Source: CBDBJQ01 sp965206405
GTDB taxonomy: Bacteria > Pseudomonadota > Alphaproteobacteria > UBA8366
DNA: 64,000 nt
Reading direction: 5' to 3'
NCBI GenBank assembly: GCA_965206405.1
Contig: CBDBJQ010000006.1
Span: 62,001 to 126,000, forward strand
Shown: positions 27,402-37,523 of the stretch, piece by piece
Numbering within the stretch: position 1 is the first letter of the stretch
Layout of the letters: the number at the start of each line of letters is the position of its first letter
Position numbers and translations under genes: made by a program
Notes under the pieces: model-generated
Database searches by the model: none
Seen by the model: the letters and a program-made list of their open reading frames with translations, nothing else
Told to the model about the DNA's origin: nothing

Positions 27402-28046
27402 ATGGCGCTGAAGATTCGAATGGCGCGGGGCGGAGCGAAGAAGCGCCCTTTCTACAGGATCGTCGTGGCGGATTCCCGGATGCCGCGCGACGGCCGTTTC
27501 ATCGAGCGACTCGGAACCTACAACCCGATGCTACCGAAAGAACACCCCGATCGCGTCACACTGATAGCCGATCGCATCACGCACTGGCTGTCCGTCGGCG
27601 CCCGACCCTCCGATCGGGTGGCCCGCTTCCTTGGCCAGGCCGAGATCATGCCGATGCCGGCAATCCCCGAGCAGACCAAGAAAAGCCTGCCCCGGGCCAA
27701 GGCACAGGAACGCAAGAAAGCTGCCGAGGAGGCCGCTAATGATGCCAAGGCCGGCGCCGCTACGGAAGAGGTGGCGGAGGAAGACGCCCCGGACACCACA
27801 GAGGTTGCAGAGGCTGCAGACGCCCCCGACGAGACTGCGCTCAACGAAGCCACAGAAACCACCGAGACTCCTGAAGCCGGGGTGCCCGCAGATGAGGCTC
27901 CCGAGACAGAGGTAGAGGCGGAAGCTGAACCGGAGGCCAAAACCGAACCAGAAACCGAAGAGAAAGCTACCCCCGAAGCGGACGAGAAGGCCGAGGACGC
28001 TGATGCTGGCAAAGAAGCCGGCGACGCGAACAAGAAGGAGAGCTGA
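27402..28046 (+). CDS. rpsP: 30S ribosomal protein S16 with a long acidic tail
   Basis: S16 is a small-subunit assembly protein. The first 85 or so residues are canonical (MALKIRMARGGAKKRPFYRIVVAD...RLGTYNP...WLSVGARPSDRV). The remaining 125 or so residues are Ala/Glu/Thr/Pro-rich, strongly acidic and repetitive, giving 214 residues against roughly 80-160 for relatives. Alphaproteobacterial S16 proteins often have extensions, but this one is long. GGGAG precedes the ATG. It is the first gene of the rpsP-rimM-trmD-rplS operon. Confidence 0.95.
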   Translation: MALKIRMARGGAKKRPFYRIVVADSRMPRDGRFIERLGTYNPMLPKEHPDRVTLIADRITHWLSVGARPSDRVARFLGQAEIMPMPAIPEQTKKSLPRAKAQERKKAAEEAANDAKAGAATEEVAEEDAPDTTEVAEAADAPDETALNEATETTETPEAGVPADEAPETEVEAEAEPEAKTEPETEEKATPEADEKAEDADAGKEAGDANKKES

Positions 28047-28084
28047 GCATCCAGGCGAATGCTGGATGCAAGGCATGTCGGAAG

Positions 28085-28768
28085 ATGGTGGAACCCGGAA
28101 CCCGGACAGCACAGACAGGAGTGCCTCATGGGGAAACGCCTCGTGGAGAAACACTCCATGGAGGGGCGTCAGGCCTGTCGACGGAGCGGATCCGCCTTGG
28201 CGTGATCACCGCCCCGCACGGCGTGCGCGGGCTGGTGCGTATCAAGAGCTTCACCGACAACCCCACTGATCTCTGCGCCTACGGCCCGCTGACCGACGAG
28301 GCCGGCAACAAACCCTTCTCCCTCGAGATCGTCGGCGAGAGCCGGGGCGCGCTACTGGCCCGCATCGACGGCGTTGCCGACCGCAGCGCAGCCGAACAGC
28401 ACAGAGGCGCCGCGCTCTGCATCGCCCGCGATGCGTTGCCGGATCTTGCCGACGGGGACGAGTACTATCACACCGATTTGATCGGTCTTGCCGCCCTCGA
28501 TACCGAAGGCGAGACACTGGGCACGGTTCGGGCCGTTCACAACCACGGCGCCGGAGACGTGCTTGAGATTGCGCGTGAGGATGGCGGCGACATGCTCATA
28601 CCCTTCACCCGCACAGCCGTGCCGTCGGTCGATCTCGCCACCGGCGTAACAGTAATCCCGCCCATCTCCATAGTACCTGCTTCGGGCGACGCTGACGCGG
28701 ACGATGGGGAGGTGCGCGATGGAGGCGCGGACGCGGCGGCAGAAAAACTCCAGGCAGCCGTGCGATGA
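28085..28768 (+). CDS. rimM: Ribosome maturation factor RimM
   Basis: RimM assists 16S rRNA processing and 30S head assembly by binding S19. The core is visible as RLGVITAPHGVRGLVRIKSFTD (N-terminal domain) and DEYYHTDLIGL...IPFTRTAVPSVD (PRC-barrel end). The 227 residues exceed the usual 170-180: about 32 N-terminal residues are a duplicated GETPRGETLHGG-type sequence, and the last 35 are Asp/Ala-rich. No other good start lies nearer the core. The stop overlaps trmD as ATGA. Confidence 0.93.
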   Translation: MVEPGTRTAQTGVPHGETPRGETLHGGASGLSTERIRLGVITAPHGVRGLVRIKSFTDNPTDLCAYGPLTDEAGNKPFSLEIVGESRGALLARIDGVADRSAAEQHRGAALCIARDALPDLADGDEYYHTDLIGLAALDTEGETLGTVRAVHNHGAGDVLEIAREDGGDMLIPFTRTAVPSVDLATGVTVIPPISIVPASGDADADDGEVRDGGADAAAEKLQAAVR

Positions 28769-29676
28769 CTTCCGGAACAACAGATGCAGCGACAGGCGCG
28801 GCGACTGGTGGAACGGTAGCGACCGGCGCTGCTCCCTGGACGGCGACCGTGCTGACCATCTTCCCGGAGATGTTCCCAGGCCCGCTCGCCAGCTCTCTGG
28901 CCGGCCGGGCGCTCACCGAAGGGATGTGGCAGCTGGACGCGCGCGATCTCCGTGACCACGCCGACGCCCCGAGCCGGTCGGTCGACCTGCCGCCCTTCGG
29001 CGGCGGACCCGGCATGGTGATACGGCCGGAAGTGATCGACGCGGCCCTGGCCGCGGTCACCGATGCGCCGGGCTCCAAGATCTTTTTGACGCCCCGCGGC
29101 GCACGGCTCGACCAGAAACGCATTCGCGATCTAGCCAGCGGCGACGGCGTCGTGCTTCTCTGTGGCCGCTATGAAGGAGTCGACCAGCGCGCCGTCGAAG
29201 CCAACGGACTCGAAGAGGTGAGCCTCGGCGATTTCATTCTCTCCGGCGGCGAGCCAGCAGCAATTGCACTCATCGACGCCTGCGTCCGCCTGCTCCCGGG
29301 CGTGGTCGGCGACGCCGCCTCCCTTGCCGAAGAGAGTTTCGAGAACGGTCTGCTTGAGCATCCCCACTACACCAAGCCGGCGAATTGGCGAAACCGGGCA
29401 GTGCCCGCGGTTCTGCTCAGTGGCCACCACCAGGAAATCCGGCACTGGCGTCACGAACAAGCCTGCCGAACCACCCGCGACCGGCGCCCGGATCTCTGGG
29501 CGCGACACCAGGCCACAATGACAGCCGGGGCGACGACCGGGGCAACCGGGACGGCGGGCGACACGACGCGTGACTCAGCAGATCGTGCAAACAAGAACAG
29601 CAATACCGACGCGGATGCCGGTGCGAAAAGGCGTGCCGGACACACCGGCACCGGAAGGACAGGGGCGATACGATGA
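28765..29676 (+). CDS. trmD: tRNA (guanine-N1-)-methyltransferase
   Basis: TrmD methylates G37 of tRNAs using SAM, preventing frameshifts. The SPOUT-fold motifs are present: FPEMF, FGGGPGMV, LLCGRYEGVDQR, SLGDFILSGGEPAAIALID and VVGDAASLAEESFENGLLEHPHYTKP. The 303-residue protein has a 25-residue Thr/Gly/Ala N-terminal extension and a 55-residue low-complexity C-terminal tail beyond the family length of about 240-250. It overlaps rimM and rplS by ATGA at both ends. Confidence 0.95.
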   Translation: MTSGTTDAATGAATGGTVATGAAPWTATVLTIFPEMFPGPLASSLAGRALTEGMWQLDARDLRDHADAPSRSVDLPPFGGGPGMVIRPEVIDAALAAVTDAPGSKIFLTPRGARLDQKRIRDLASGDGVVLLCGRYEGVDQRAVEANGLEEVSLGDFILSGGEPAAIALIDACVRLLPGVVGDAASLAEESFENGLLEHPHYTKPANWRNRAVPAVLLSGHHQEIRHWRHEQACRTTRDRRPDLWARHQATMTAGATTGATGTAGDTTRDSADRANKNSNTDADAGAKRRAGHTGTGRTGAIR

Positions 29677-30296
29677 ATATCATCCAGCAACTCGAAGCCG
29701 AGCAAACCGGCAAACTCGCGGCCGAGCGGCCGGTGCCTGAGTTCAATCCGGGCGATACGGTCCGGGTTAATGTCAAGGTCGTCGAAGGATCGCGCGAACG
29801 TATCCAGGCCTTCGAAGGGGTCTGCATCGCGCGGCGCAACGCCGGCGCCGGCAGCGCCTTTACCGTGCGCAAGATCAGCTATGGCGAGGGGGTCGAACGC
29901 GTATTCCCGCTCTACAGCCCGCGCATCGAATCGATCGAGGTGGTGCGCCGGGGCGCGGTACGCCGCGCCAAGCTCTATTACCTGAGGGATCGCCGCGGCA
30001 AGCGTGCTCGCATTGCCGAGGCGCAGACCTTCCGTCCCGCGACCAGTGGCACGCCGACCGTCTCCGAGGCAGCGGACCTCGTACTCGAACCCGAGGGCGA
30101 GGCACCACCCCTAGCCGCCGACGGAGATGCTGTGGTATCGGACGCCGCGCCTGCACAGGCCAAGGCGGCGTCTTCCGAGACATCGTCCGAAGCACCGAAG
30201 GTCGAGGCAGAGACGCCTGCGCTCCGCCGCAAGTGGCGCCTGCGCGACTTTCTCAAACGCGGCAAAAAGAGCGACGCAGACTCGTCTGCGAATTAA
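29673..30296 (+). CDS. rplS: 50S ribosomal protein L19 with C-terminal extension
   Basis: L19 lies at the 30S-50S interface. The first 115 residues are canonical: FNPGDTVRVNVKV, RIQAFEGVCIARRN, FTVRKISYGEGVERVFPLYSP and RRAKLYYLRDRRGKRARI. Residues about 120-207 are a non-conserved tail, first acidic (LEPEGEAPP) and then basic (LRRKWRLRDFLKRGKKS). Like S16, TrmD and RimM in the same operon it is extended, suggesting a tendency to accumulate low-complexity tails. Confidence 0.95.
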   Translation: MNIIQQLEAEQTGKLAAERPVPEFNPGDTVRVNVKVVEGSRERIQAFEGVCIARRNAGAGSAFTVRKISYGEGVERVFPLYSPRIESIEVVRRGAVRRAKLYYLRDRRGKRARIAEAQTFRPATSGTPTVSEAADLVLEPEGEAPPLAADGDAVVSDAAPAQAKAASSETSSEAPKVEAETPALRRKWRLRDFLKRGKKSDADSSAN

Positions 30297-30374
30297 CCTG
30301 ATCCATATGTTTGAAGGTTCCGGCATGTTTGGAAATTCCGGCATCCCAAGCCGTGCCGACCGGGAGGAACACTG

Positions 30375-31775
30375 ATGGCCCAGCCCCGCACCCTGTTCGA
30401 CAAGATATGGGCATCTCACGTCGTCGACCGAAAGGACGACGGCACCTGCATTCTCTACGTCGACCGGCACCTGATCCACGAGGTCACCAGCCCCCAGGCC
30501 TTCGAGGGACTGCGCCTCGCCGGACGGCCGGTGCGGCGGCCCGAGTTCACGCTCGGGGTGATCGACCACAACATCGCCACCGACCGCACAGAAGGAATCC
30601 CTGAGGACTCCCAGCTCCAGATCGACACCATGCGCAAGAACTGCGCAGAATTCGGGGTCGAGATGTTCGAAATCGACGATCCGCGCAACGGCATCGTCCA
30701 CATTATCGGTCCCGAGCAGGGTTTCACCCTGCCCGGCAATACCATCGTCTGCGGCGACAGCCACACCGCCACCCACGGCGCCTTTGGCGCCCTCGCCTTC
30801 GGCATCGGCACCTCCGAGGTCGAGCACGTGCTGGCAACCCAGACCCTGCTACAGAAACCTGCCCGCAACATGCGGGTAACGGTGGACGGCACCCTGCCGG
30901 CGGGAATCACCGGCAAGGATCTGGTTCTCGCCCTGATCGGCGCCATCGGCACCGCCGGCGGCACCGGACACGTCATCGAGTATGCGGGTGAGGCCGTACG
31001 GTCGCTGTCGATGGAAGGCCGGATGACGGTCTCCAACATGACCATCGAGGGTGGCGCCCGGGCCGGACTGATCGCCCCCGACGAGACCACCTTCGACTAT
31101 CTCAGGGACAAGCCGATGGCACCGAAGGGCGCGGACTGGGACACCGCGGTCGCCTACTGGAAGACGCTCCCCTCCGACGAGGGTGCAGCCTACGACAAGG
31201 ACATCTCGCTCGACATCTCCGACATCGATCCGCAGGTTACCTGGGGCACCAGCCCCGAGGATGTGGTTCCGATCACCGGGGCGGTGCCCGATCCCAAGAA
31301 CGCGGAAAGCCCGGAGAAGGCGGAATCAATGCGCCGCTCCCTCGACTATATGGGGTTGGTTGCGGGCACGCAGATGACCGAGATCGAAATCGACACGGTG
31401 TTCGTCGGCGCTTGCACCAACGGTCGCATCGAGGATATTCGCGCTGTCGCCGAGATCGCCAAGGGGCGGCAGGTGAAAGAAGGCGTGCGGACGCTCATCG
31501 TCCCCGGCTCCGGACTGGTCAAGCAGCAGGCCGAAGCCGAAGGCCTCGACCGAATCCTGGTCGAGGCCGGCTTCGACTGGCGTGAGCCGGGATGCTCGAT
31601 GTGCCTCGCCATGAATACCGACCGCCTGGAGCCGGGCGAGCGCTGCGCCTCGACTTCGAACCGGAATTTCGAGGGTCGCCAGGGCCGCGGTGGCCGCACC
31701 CACCTGGTCAGCCCGGCGATGGCCGCCGCAGCCGCCGTCACCGGCCGGCTGACCGATGTCAGGGATCTCACGTAA
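30375..31775 (+). CDS. leuC: 3-isopropylmalate dehydratase large subunit
   Basis: LeuC with LeuD isomerises 2- to 3-isopropylmalate in leucine synthesis. The three 4Fe-4S ligands are C347 (VGACTNGR), C407 and C410 (GCSMC), at the standard positions, and the 466-residue length is normal. It depends on Fe-S supply such as the suf operon in this window. The TAA stop overlaps the ATG of a small ORF (TAATG). An 18-base imperfect tandem repeat lies upstream (about 30308-30343). Confidence 0.97.
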   Translation: MAQPRTLFDKIWASHVVDRKDDGTCILYVDRHLIHEVTSPQAFEGLRLAGRPVRRPEFTLGVIDHNIATDRTEGIPEDSQLQIDTMRKNCAEFGVEMFEIDDPRNGIVHIIGPEQGFTLPGNTIVCGDSHTATHGAFGALAFGIGTSEVEHVLATQTLLQKPARNMRVTVDGTLPAGITGKDLVLALIGAIGTAGGTGHVIEYAGEAVRSLSMEGRMTVSNMTIEGGARAGLIAPDETTFDYLRDKPMAPKGADWDTAVAYWKTLPSDEGAAYDKDISLDISDIDPQVTWGTSPEDVVPITGAVPDPKNAESPEKAESMRRSLDYMGLVAGTQMTEIEIDTVFVGACTNGRIEDIRAVAEIAKGRQVKEGVRTLIVPGSGLVKQQAEAEGLDRILVEAGFDWREPGCSMCLAMNTDRLEPGERCASTSNRNFEGRQGRGGRTHLVSPAMAAAAAVTGRLTDVRDLT

Positions 31776-31984
31776 TGAGCGGTAGCGAAACCCGGCGGCG
31801 CCTGTCCCGACAGGTGCCGGATCTCGGCCGTCTGCTCGGCCCCCAAAGCAGCAAGAAGGGCTGGAGTGTGTGCATCGAGGACATCCAGGAGACACCCGCA
31901 GACGATCAGGAAAGCCGCCGCGATGCCAGTGGCACCCCTCTCGACCCGGCCATGATCTGGTCTCTGCTCCGGCACCGGCGCTGA
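31775..31984 (+). CDS. Small hypothetical protein between leuC and leuD (69 aa)
   Basis: This 69-codon frame starts at the ATG overlapping the leuC stop (TAATG), so it is placed for translational coupling. The predicted protein is hydrophilic, with an Arg-rich N-terminus (ETRRRLSRQVPDLGRLLG), a single cysteine (WSVCIEDIQ) and a basic end (WSLLRHRR). I do not recognise a family. It lies in the same direction as leuC and leuD, and the spacer after it (31985-32086) is degenerate-repeat sequence. Confidence 0.5.
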   Translation: MSGSETRRRLSRQVPDLGRLLGPQSSKKGWSVCIEDIQETPADDQESRRDASGTPLDPAMIWSLLRHRR

Positions 31985-32086
31985 GCGCGGCCCCGGACAT
32001 AACCGAAAAACGGACACAGCCGGAAAATACGCGACAGAAAACACGCAACCGGGAAACCGCAGAAAACCGCGGGGAAAGTATACGGA

Positions 32087-32713
32087 ATGAAGAAGTTCAC
32101 ACATCTCACAGGGGTTGCCGCGCCCTTCGACATGATCAACATCGACACCGACAAGATCATTCCCAAGATTCACCTGCGCACCATCGAACGGACCGGCCTC
32201 GGTAAGGTCCTGTTCGACGAGATCCGGTTCCGCGAAGACGGCTCGGAGAACCCGGATTTCGTACTCAACAAGGGGCCATGGCGTGAATCGAAGGTCATCG
32301 TCGCCGGCGATAATTTCGGTTGCGGTTCCTCGCGCGAGCACGCGCCCTGGGCGCTTCAGGACTTTGGCATCTCCTGTGTGATCTCGACGAGCTTTGCCGA
32401 CATCTTCTACAACAACAGCTTCAAGAACGGCATGCTCCTGATCCAGCTTCCGCGCGAGGATGTCGATGCGCTGATGGCGGACGCCAGCGACCCTGAGAAC
32501 CCGGAACTCACCATCGACCTCGAGGCGCAGGAAATCCGCCGTCCCAACGGCGCGGTCATCTCCTTCGAGATCGATCCCTTCCGCAAGCAGTGCCTGCTCG
32601 AGGGTCTCGACGATATCGGCCTGACCTTGGCCAGCGAGGACGGCATCACCGCCTTCGAGGAGCGCCGCCGGAGCGAACAGCCCTGGCTCGAGGCGGGAAC
32701 CACCAGCGCCTGA
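32087..32713 (+). CDS. leuD: 3-isopropylmalate dehydratase small subunit
   Basis: LeuD is the swivel-domain partner of LeuC. The 208-residue protein shows FDMINIDTDKIIPK, DNFGCGSSREHAPWAL (the conserved substrate-binding block) and FADIFYNNSFKNGML, all diagnostic. The length is normal for the proteobacterial LeuD. About 150 bases of apparently featureless DNA separate it from leuB. Confidence 0.97.
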   Translation: MKKFTHLTGVAAPFDMINIDTDKIIPKIHLRTIERTGLGKVLFDEIRFREDGSENPDFVLNKGPWRESKVIVAGDNFGCGSSREHAPWALQDFGISCVISTSFADIFYNNSFKNGMLLIQLPREDVDALMADASDPENPELTIDLEAQEIRRPNGAVISFEIDPFRKQCLLEGLDDIGLTLASEDGITAFEERRRSEQPWLEAGTTSA

Positions 32714-32872
32714 TCGCCGGACTGACTGCCTCAACTGACTACCGCATAGGGCCGCCCGCATAATCCTGGCCCCGCACAACCCTGGTGTTATGAAACGCGT
32801 TATCGAGGCCCGTACGGGCGGAGCCCCATCGCACCCAAAAAGAATTGCACCCGACAAGAGAGGAACGTGGCC

Positions 32873-33979
32873 ATGGCCGCCAACAAAACCCTGCTCATCC
32901 TGCCTGGCGACGGGATCGGCCCCGAGGTGATGGGCGAGGTCGAGCGGGTCGTCGACTGGTTCTCCGGCAACCGGGCAGTCAGCTTTGATATCTCAACCGG
33001 CCTGGTCGGCGGCGCTTCCTATGACAAACACGGCTCGCCCCTGACCGACGAAACCCTGGCCGACGCCATGGCGGCCGACGCTGTTCTGTTCGGCGCCGTT
33101 GGCGGGCCGCAATATGACGATGCCCCCCGGGACAAACGGCCGGAAGCCGGCCTGCTCGGCCTGCGCAAGGAGATGGATCTGTTCGCCAATTTGCGGCCGG
33201 CGATGACCTTCGATGGGCTTCTCAACGCCTCGACCCTGAAAACCGAGGTGGTGCAGGGCCTCGACATATTGATTATCCGCGAGCTGACCTCGGGCGTTTA
33301 TTTCGGCGAACCGCGCGGCATCGAGACGCTGAAGGGCGGCAGGCGCCAGGCGGTCGACACCCAGCGCTACACCGAGGACGAGATCCAGCGCGTGATTGCG
33401 GTTGCCTGCGAGCTCGCGCGCGAACGCGACAGCCGGGTGCACTCGGTCGAGAAAGCCAACGTCATGGAGACCGGGGTTTTGTGGCGGAACATCGCAACCG
33501 AGATGGAGCCGGACTACCCCGATATCACGTTTGAGCACATGTACGCCGACAACTGCGCCATGCAGCTGGTCCGCAATCCCAGGCAGTTCGATGTCATCGT
33601 GACTGACAATTTGTTCGGCGACATTCTTTCCGACTGCGCCGCCATGCTCACCGGATCGCTTGGCATGCTGCCCTCGGCCTCTCTTGGCGCGCCGGACGAG
33701 ACGGGACGGCGGCGTGCGCTCTACGAGCCGGTCCACGGCAGCGCCCCGGACATCGCCGGACAGGGCTTGGCCAACCCGCTGGCTTGCCTGCTCAGCTACT
33801 CGATGATGCTGCGGTATTCCTTCGGTCTCGGCGATGAGGCGGATCTGGTCGACCAGGCCGTCGACGCCGTGCTCGCTTCCGGCACCCGGACCGCCGACAT
33901 CGCCGGCGGCGGCGACAGCGTTTCCACCGCCGAGATGGGCAACGCCGTACTGCGCGAACTCGACCGCGCCGTCGGCTGA
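32873..33979 (+). CDS. leuB: 3-isopropylmalate dehydrogenase
   Basis: LeuB oxidises and decarboxylates 3-isopropylmalate to 2-oxoisocaproate with NAD+. Diagnostic blocks are LILPGDGIGPEVMGEV, RELTSGVYFGEPRG, DNLFGDILSDCAAMLTGSLG and YEPVHGSAPDIAG. A GTG at 32867 would add two residues; I prefer ATG 32873, nine bases after GAGG. The product is about 368 residues. It completes a leuC-leuD-leuB cluster. Confidence 0.97.
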   Translation: MAANKTLLILPGDGIGPEVMGEVERVVDWFSGNRAVSFDISTGLVGGASYDKHGSPLTDETLADAMAADAVLFGAVGGPQYDDAPRDKRPEAGLLGLRKEMDLFANLRPAMTFDGLLNASTLKTEVVQGLDILIIRELTSGVYFGEPRGIETLKGGRRQAVDTQRYTEDEIQRVIAVACELARERDSRVHSVEKANVMETGVLWRNIATEMEPDYPDITFEHMYADNCAMQLVRNPRQFDVIVTDNLFGDILSDCAAMLTGSLGMLPSASLGAPDETGRRRALYEPVHGSAPDIAGQGLANPLACLLSYSMMLRYSFGLGDEADLVDQAVDAVLASGTRTADIAGGGDSVSTAEMGNAVLRELDRAVG

Positions 33980-34199
33980 ACACCGAAGACAAAACCCCAG
34001 GAACCCTCGACGGGACACCGGAGACCTTCGCAAAACCCTCGCACGATAAGCGCGATAACCCGGGTTTTCTTTGCAAACCGGCGCATTTGACCCTAAATCA
34101 CCCCTTCAAACAGCGATTTGCCGTAGAATCCACCCTCACAAGGCTAGGGTAAACCGCCAAGGAGCCCTCGAAGAGACGGGGTCACCGAGGAACAAGGTC

Positions 34200-35208
<1,009 letters not shown>

Positions 35209-35231
<23 letters not shown>

Positions 35232-35448
35232 CAGGGCCAACACGGGTGTAGAGCGTTCTGGCCCGCATGCCGTTTCTATAGCCTCCTCGCTCCTCGTTGC
35301 GTTCATAGTGCTCAGCCCCGATCTGTTCCGGCGCCTGCGCTTCAAGCACCTGGTTCAAAACGGCCTCCAAAAGTTGCGCAAAACCACTGCTTTCGCTCAT
35401 CAGGCTCGACAGCAACGGCTCGGGTAACTTAATCTCGTAATCGGTCAT
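35209..35448 (-). pseudogene. IS256-family transposase, N-terminal fragment
   Basis: About 75 residues of an IS256-family transposase N-terminus (LPEPLLSSLMSESSGFAQLL...NEERGGYRNGMRARTLYTRVGPVRL) are followed by four residues and a stop from the end of asd read in reverse. It is close to, but not identical with, the fragment at 18215. It is non-functional. Confidence 0.88.
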
Positions 35449-35559
35449 CTCGGTATCTCCGTAATTTGACGTTTGTGTTGTCGCCAAACCTACAAAGTAC
35501 AGTCGAGATGGCCGACCCAAAATAAAACCTCAGAATTTAAAGCAGATTATGGATTTGAC
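35224..35559 (-). mobile_element. IS256-family remnant downstream of asd
   Basis: The left end lies at about 35559 (reading GTCAAATCCATAATCTGC on the minus strand), matching the element at 18103, and the homology runs to about 35224, inside the asd stop region. The right part is missing. The transposase start is at 35448. Confidence 0.82.
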
Positions 35560-35583
35560 TCAAGTTAAAAGAGGCGCAAAGCT

Positions 35584-36687
35584 TTGGCCCGAATAGATAA
35601 AATATCCATCAGCGGCTTTAAAAGCATTGCAAAGCTGAATCTCGATATCAAGGATATCAATGTCCTGATCGGTGGCAATGGGTCAGGAAAATCCAATTTC
35701 ATTGGAGTTTTCAAGTTCCTCCGGGAAATCACCGAAGGCCGTTTAGAGACCTATGTCAAAACGTCTGGTGGGGCAGATTCCATTCTGCACTTTGGTTCAA
35801 AGAAAACCTCCGAAATTACCCTTCACGTCTACCTGAACGACCATGTGAACCAGTACGAAATCTCGCTATTCCCAACGGTTGAGGATGGTTTGGTACCAAC
35901 TTTTGAAACGGTCTATTTTTGGAACAAAAATTCGTATTCACATCCCCATGCTGAAAACCTTAACAGCGCTGGCTCTGAAGCCGCTATCAGTTCGAAAAGT
36001 TCAGCCTCTGTTAAGGCCCATATCCGTAGCGCATTGCAAAGCTGGAGAGTCTACCACTTTCATGACACGAGCGACACTTCGCCGCTTAAGAAGACCCCGA
36101 AGGTGGATGACAACAGGTACTTCCGAGCTGATGGCGCGAACCTTCCCGCTTTCTTATATCTTCTGAAGATTAAGCATGAAGAAGAATATCGATTGATCCG
36201 GAATACGGTCCGGCGTATTGCTCCTTTCTTCGACGACTTTATGCTTGAGCCAAGATCGTTGGACGAGGACAGGATTCGGCTAGAATGGACGCATCGCTGG
36301 ACAGAATCTCACTTCGACGTATCCAGTTTTTCCGATGGCACGCTTCGATTCATTGCGTTGACAGTTCTTCTTTTGCAACCAGACAAATATAAGCCTTCTG
36401 TAATCCTCTTGGACGAACCTGAGCTAGGTCTGCACCCTTCTGCAATTACTGTCTTGGGCGCATTGGTTCGTCAGGCCTCAACAGACGTCCAAGTGATCAT
36501 CTCGACCCAGTCGCCTATGTTGCTTGATATGTTTGAACCCGAAGATGTCGTCGTGGTGCAACACGATGGCGGTGCGTCCACATTCGAAAGACTGGACAAA
36601 TCAGGCCTCGGAGGATGGCTTGATGAATACAGTCTCGGCGAACTTTGGGAAAAAAATGAAATTGGCGGAAGACCGGGCGGACAATAG
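35584..36687 (+). CDS. AAA-family (OLD/ABC-like) ATPase, candidate defence protein
   Basis: This 367-residue ATPase of the AAA_21/OLD-like group has Walker A IGGNGSGKSN (about residues 29-38), an ABC-like signature SSFSDGTLRFIAL (about 245-257), Walker B VILLDEPELGLHP (about 272-284) and ISTQSPMLLD after it. It starts at TTG 35584, with GAGG nine bases upstream; no ATG fits. The gene and its partner are visibly more AT-rich than the surroundings and lie next to an IS remnant, indicating horizontal transfer. It is four bases from the DUF4276 gene. ATPase plus DUF4276 pairs are recurrent in bacterial accessory regions; a role in phage defence is inference. Confidence 0.85.
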   Translation: MARIDKISISGFKSIAKLNLDIKDINVLIGGNGSGKSNFIGVFKFLREITEGRLETYVKTSGGADSILHFGSKKTSEITLHVYLNDHVNQYEISLFPTVEDGLVPTFETVYFWNKNSYSHPHAENLNSAGSEAAISSKSSASVKAHIRSALQSWRVYHFHDTSDTSPLKKTPKVDDNRYFRADGANLPAFLYLLKIKHEEEYRLIRNTVRRIAPFFDDFMLEPRSLDEDRIRLEWTHRWTESHFDVSSFSDGTLRFIALTVLLLQPDKYKPSVILLDEPELGLHPSAITVLGALVRQASTDVQVIISTQSPMLLDMFEPEDVVVVQHDGGASTFERLDKSGLGGWLDEYSLGELWEKNEIGGRPGGQ

Positions 36688-36690
36688 CAA

Positions 36691-37377
36691 GTGACTCGCA
36701 TCCTCGTTCATGTAGAAGGCCAGACCGAAGAAGAATTCGTCAATTCCGTTCTAGCCCCGCACCTCTTCACAAAGGAGTTTACTGGCGTTTCAGCACGTCT
36801 TGTTGGAAAGCCTAGAATTCGGAAAAAGCGAGGGGGTGCTTGCTCTTGGGAGGCCGTTCACACTGAAATTTCGAGACATCTTTCTCAAGATCAGGAAGCC
36901 TTTGGAACGACAATTGTCGATTACTATGCACTGCCTGCGGATGAACAGACAGGTTGGCCAGGACGGGCGGGATGTGAGGCACTCAGCGTCGCTGACAAGG
37001 CCGCCCACACACAAGCTGCGCTCTCTCAAGACTTTGAAGATCGCTATGGTGAGGCCATGGCGGCGAGATTCATGCCATTTGTCGCGATGTATGAGTTTGA
37101 AGGCCTCCTCTTCAGTGATCCGACCCTTATGGCACGGGGAATGGGCGAAAGTGCTATGGCCGCTGAATTTCAAGAGATCCGAGATTCGTTCGAAACTCCT
37201 GAACACATCAACGATAGTTCAATTACGGCTCCTTCAAAGAGGATTAAGGCGCTCGTGCCCGGCTACAATAAGGTACTTCACGGGAACGTCGCGGCACTGG
37301 GCGTGACGTTAAATCGAATGCGCGAAGAGTGCCCTATTTTCGCGCAGTGGTTAACCAAGATAGAAAACCTGCCTTAA
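36691..37377 (+). CDS. DUF4276 family protein, partner of the AAA ATPase
   Basis: This 228-residue protein matches DUF4276: VEGQTEEEFVNSVLAPHL at the N-terminus, DYYALP, then MYEFEGLLFSD (about residues 133-143) and APSKRIKALVPGYNK near the C-terminus. The EGxTEE and acidic motifs resemble Toprim-like nuclease/primase folds, so a nuclease activity controlled by the upstream ATPase is plausible but unproven. It starts at GTG 36691, three bases after the ATPase stop, so the two are almost certainly co-translated. Confidence 0.82.
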   Translation: MTRILVHVEGQTEEEFVNSVLAPHLFTKEFTGVSARLVGKPRIRKKRGGACSWEAVHTEISRHLSQDQEAFGTTIVDYYALPADEQTGWPGRAGCEALSVADKAAHTQAALSQDFEDRYGEAMAARFMPFVAMYEFEGLLFSDPTLMARGMGESAMAAEFQEIRDSFETPEHINDSSITAPSKRIKALVPGYNKVLHGNVAALGVTLNRMREECPIFAQWLTKIENLP

Positions 37378-37523
37378 TCAGTCGGGTGTTTGCACATGCT
37401 CAGAGCGTGCCAGTGCCTTATCGCAAAGTGAATACTTCACCGGCTCATGACAACGGACCCGCCAAAACTATGGTATCAAGCTCGCACCCTGTTCGATGAA
37501 TATCCTGATACTCAAAACAATCC

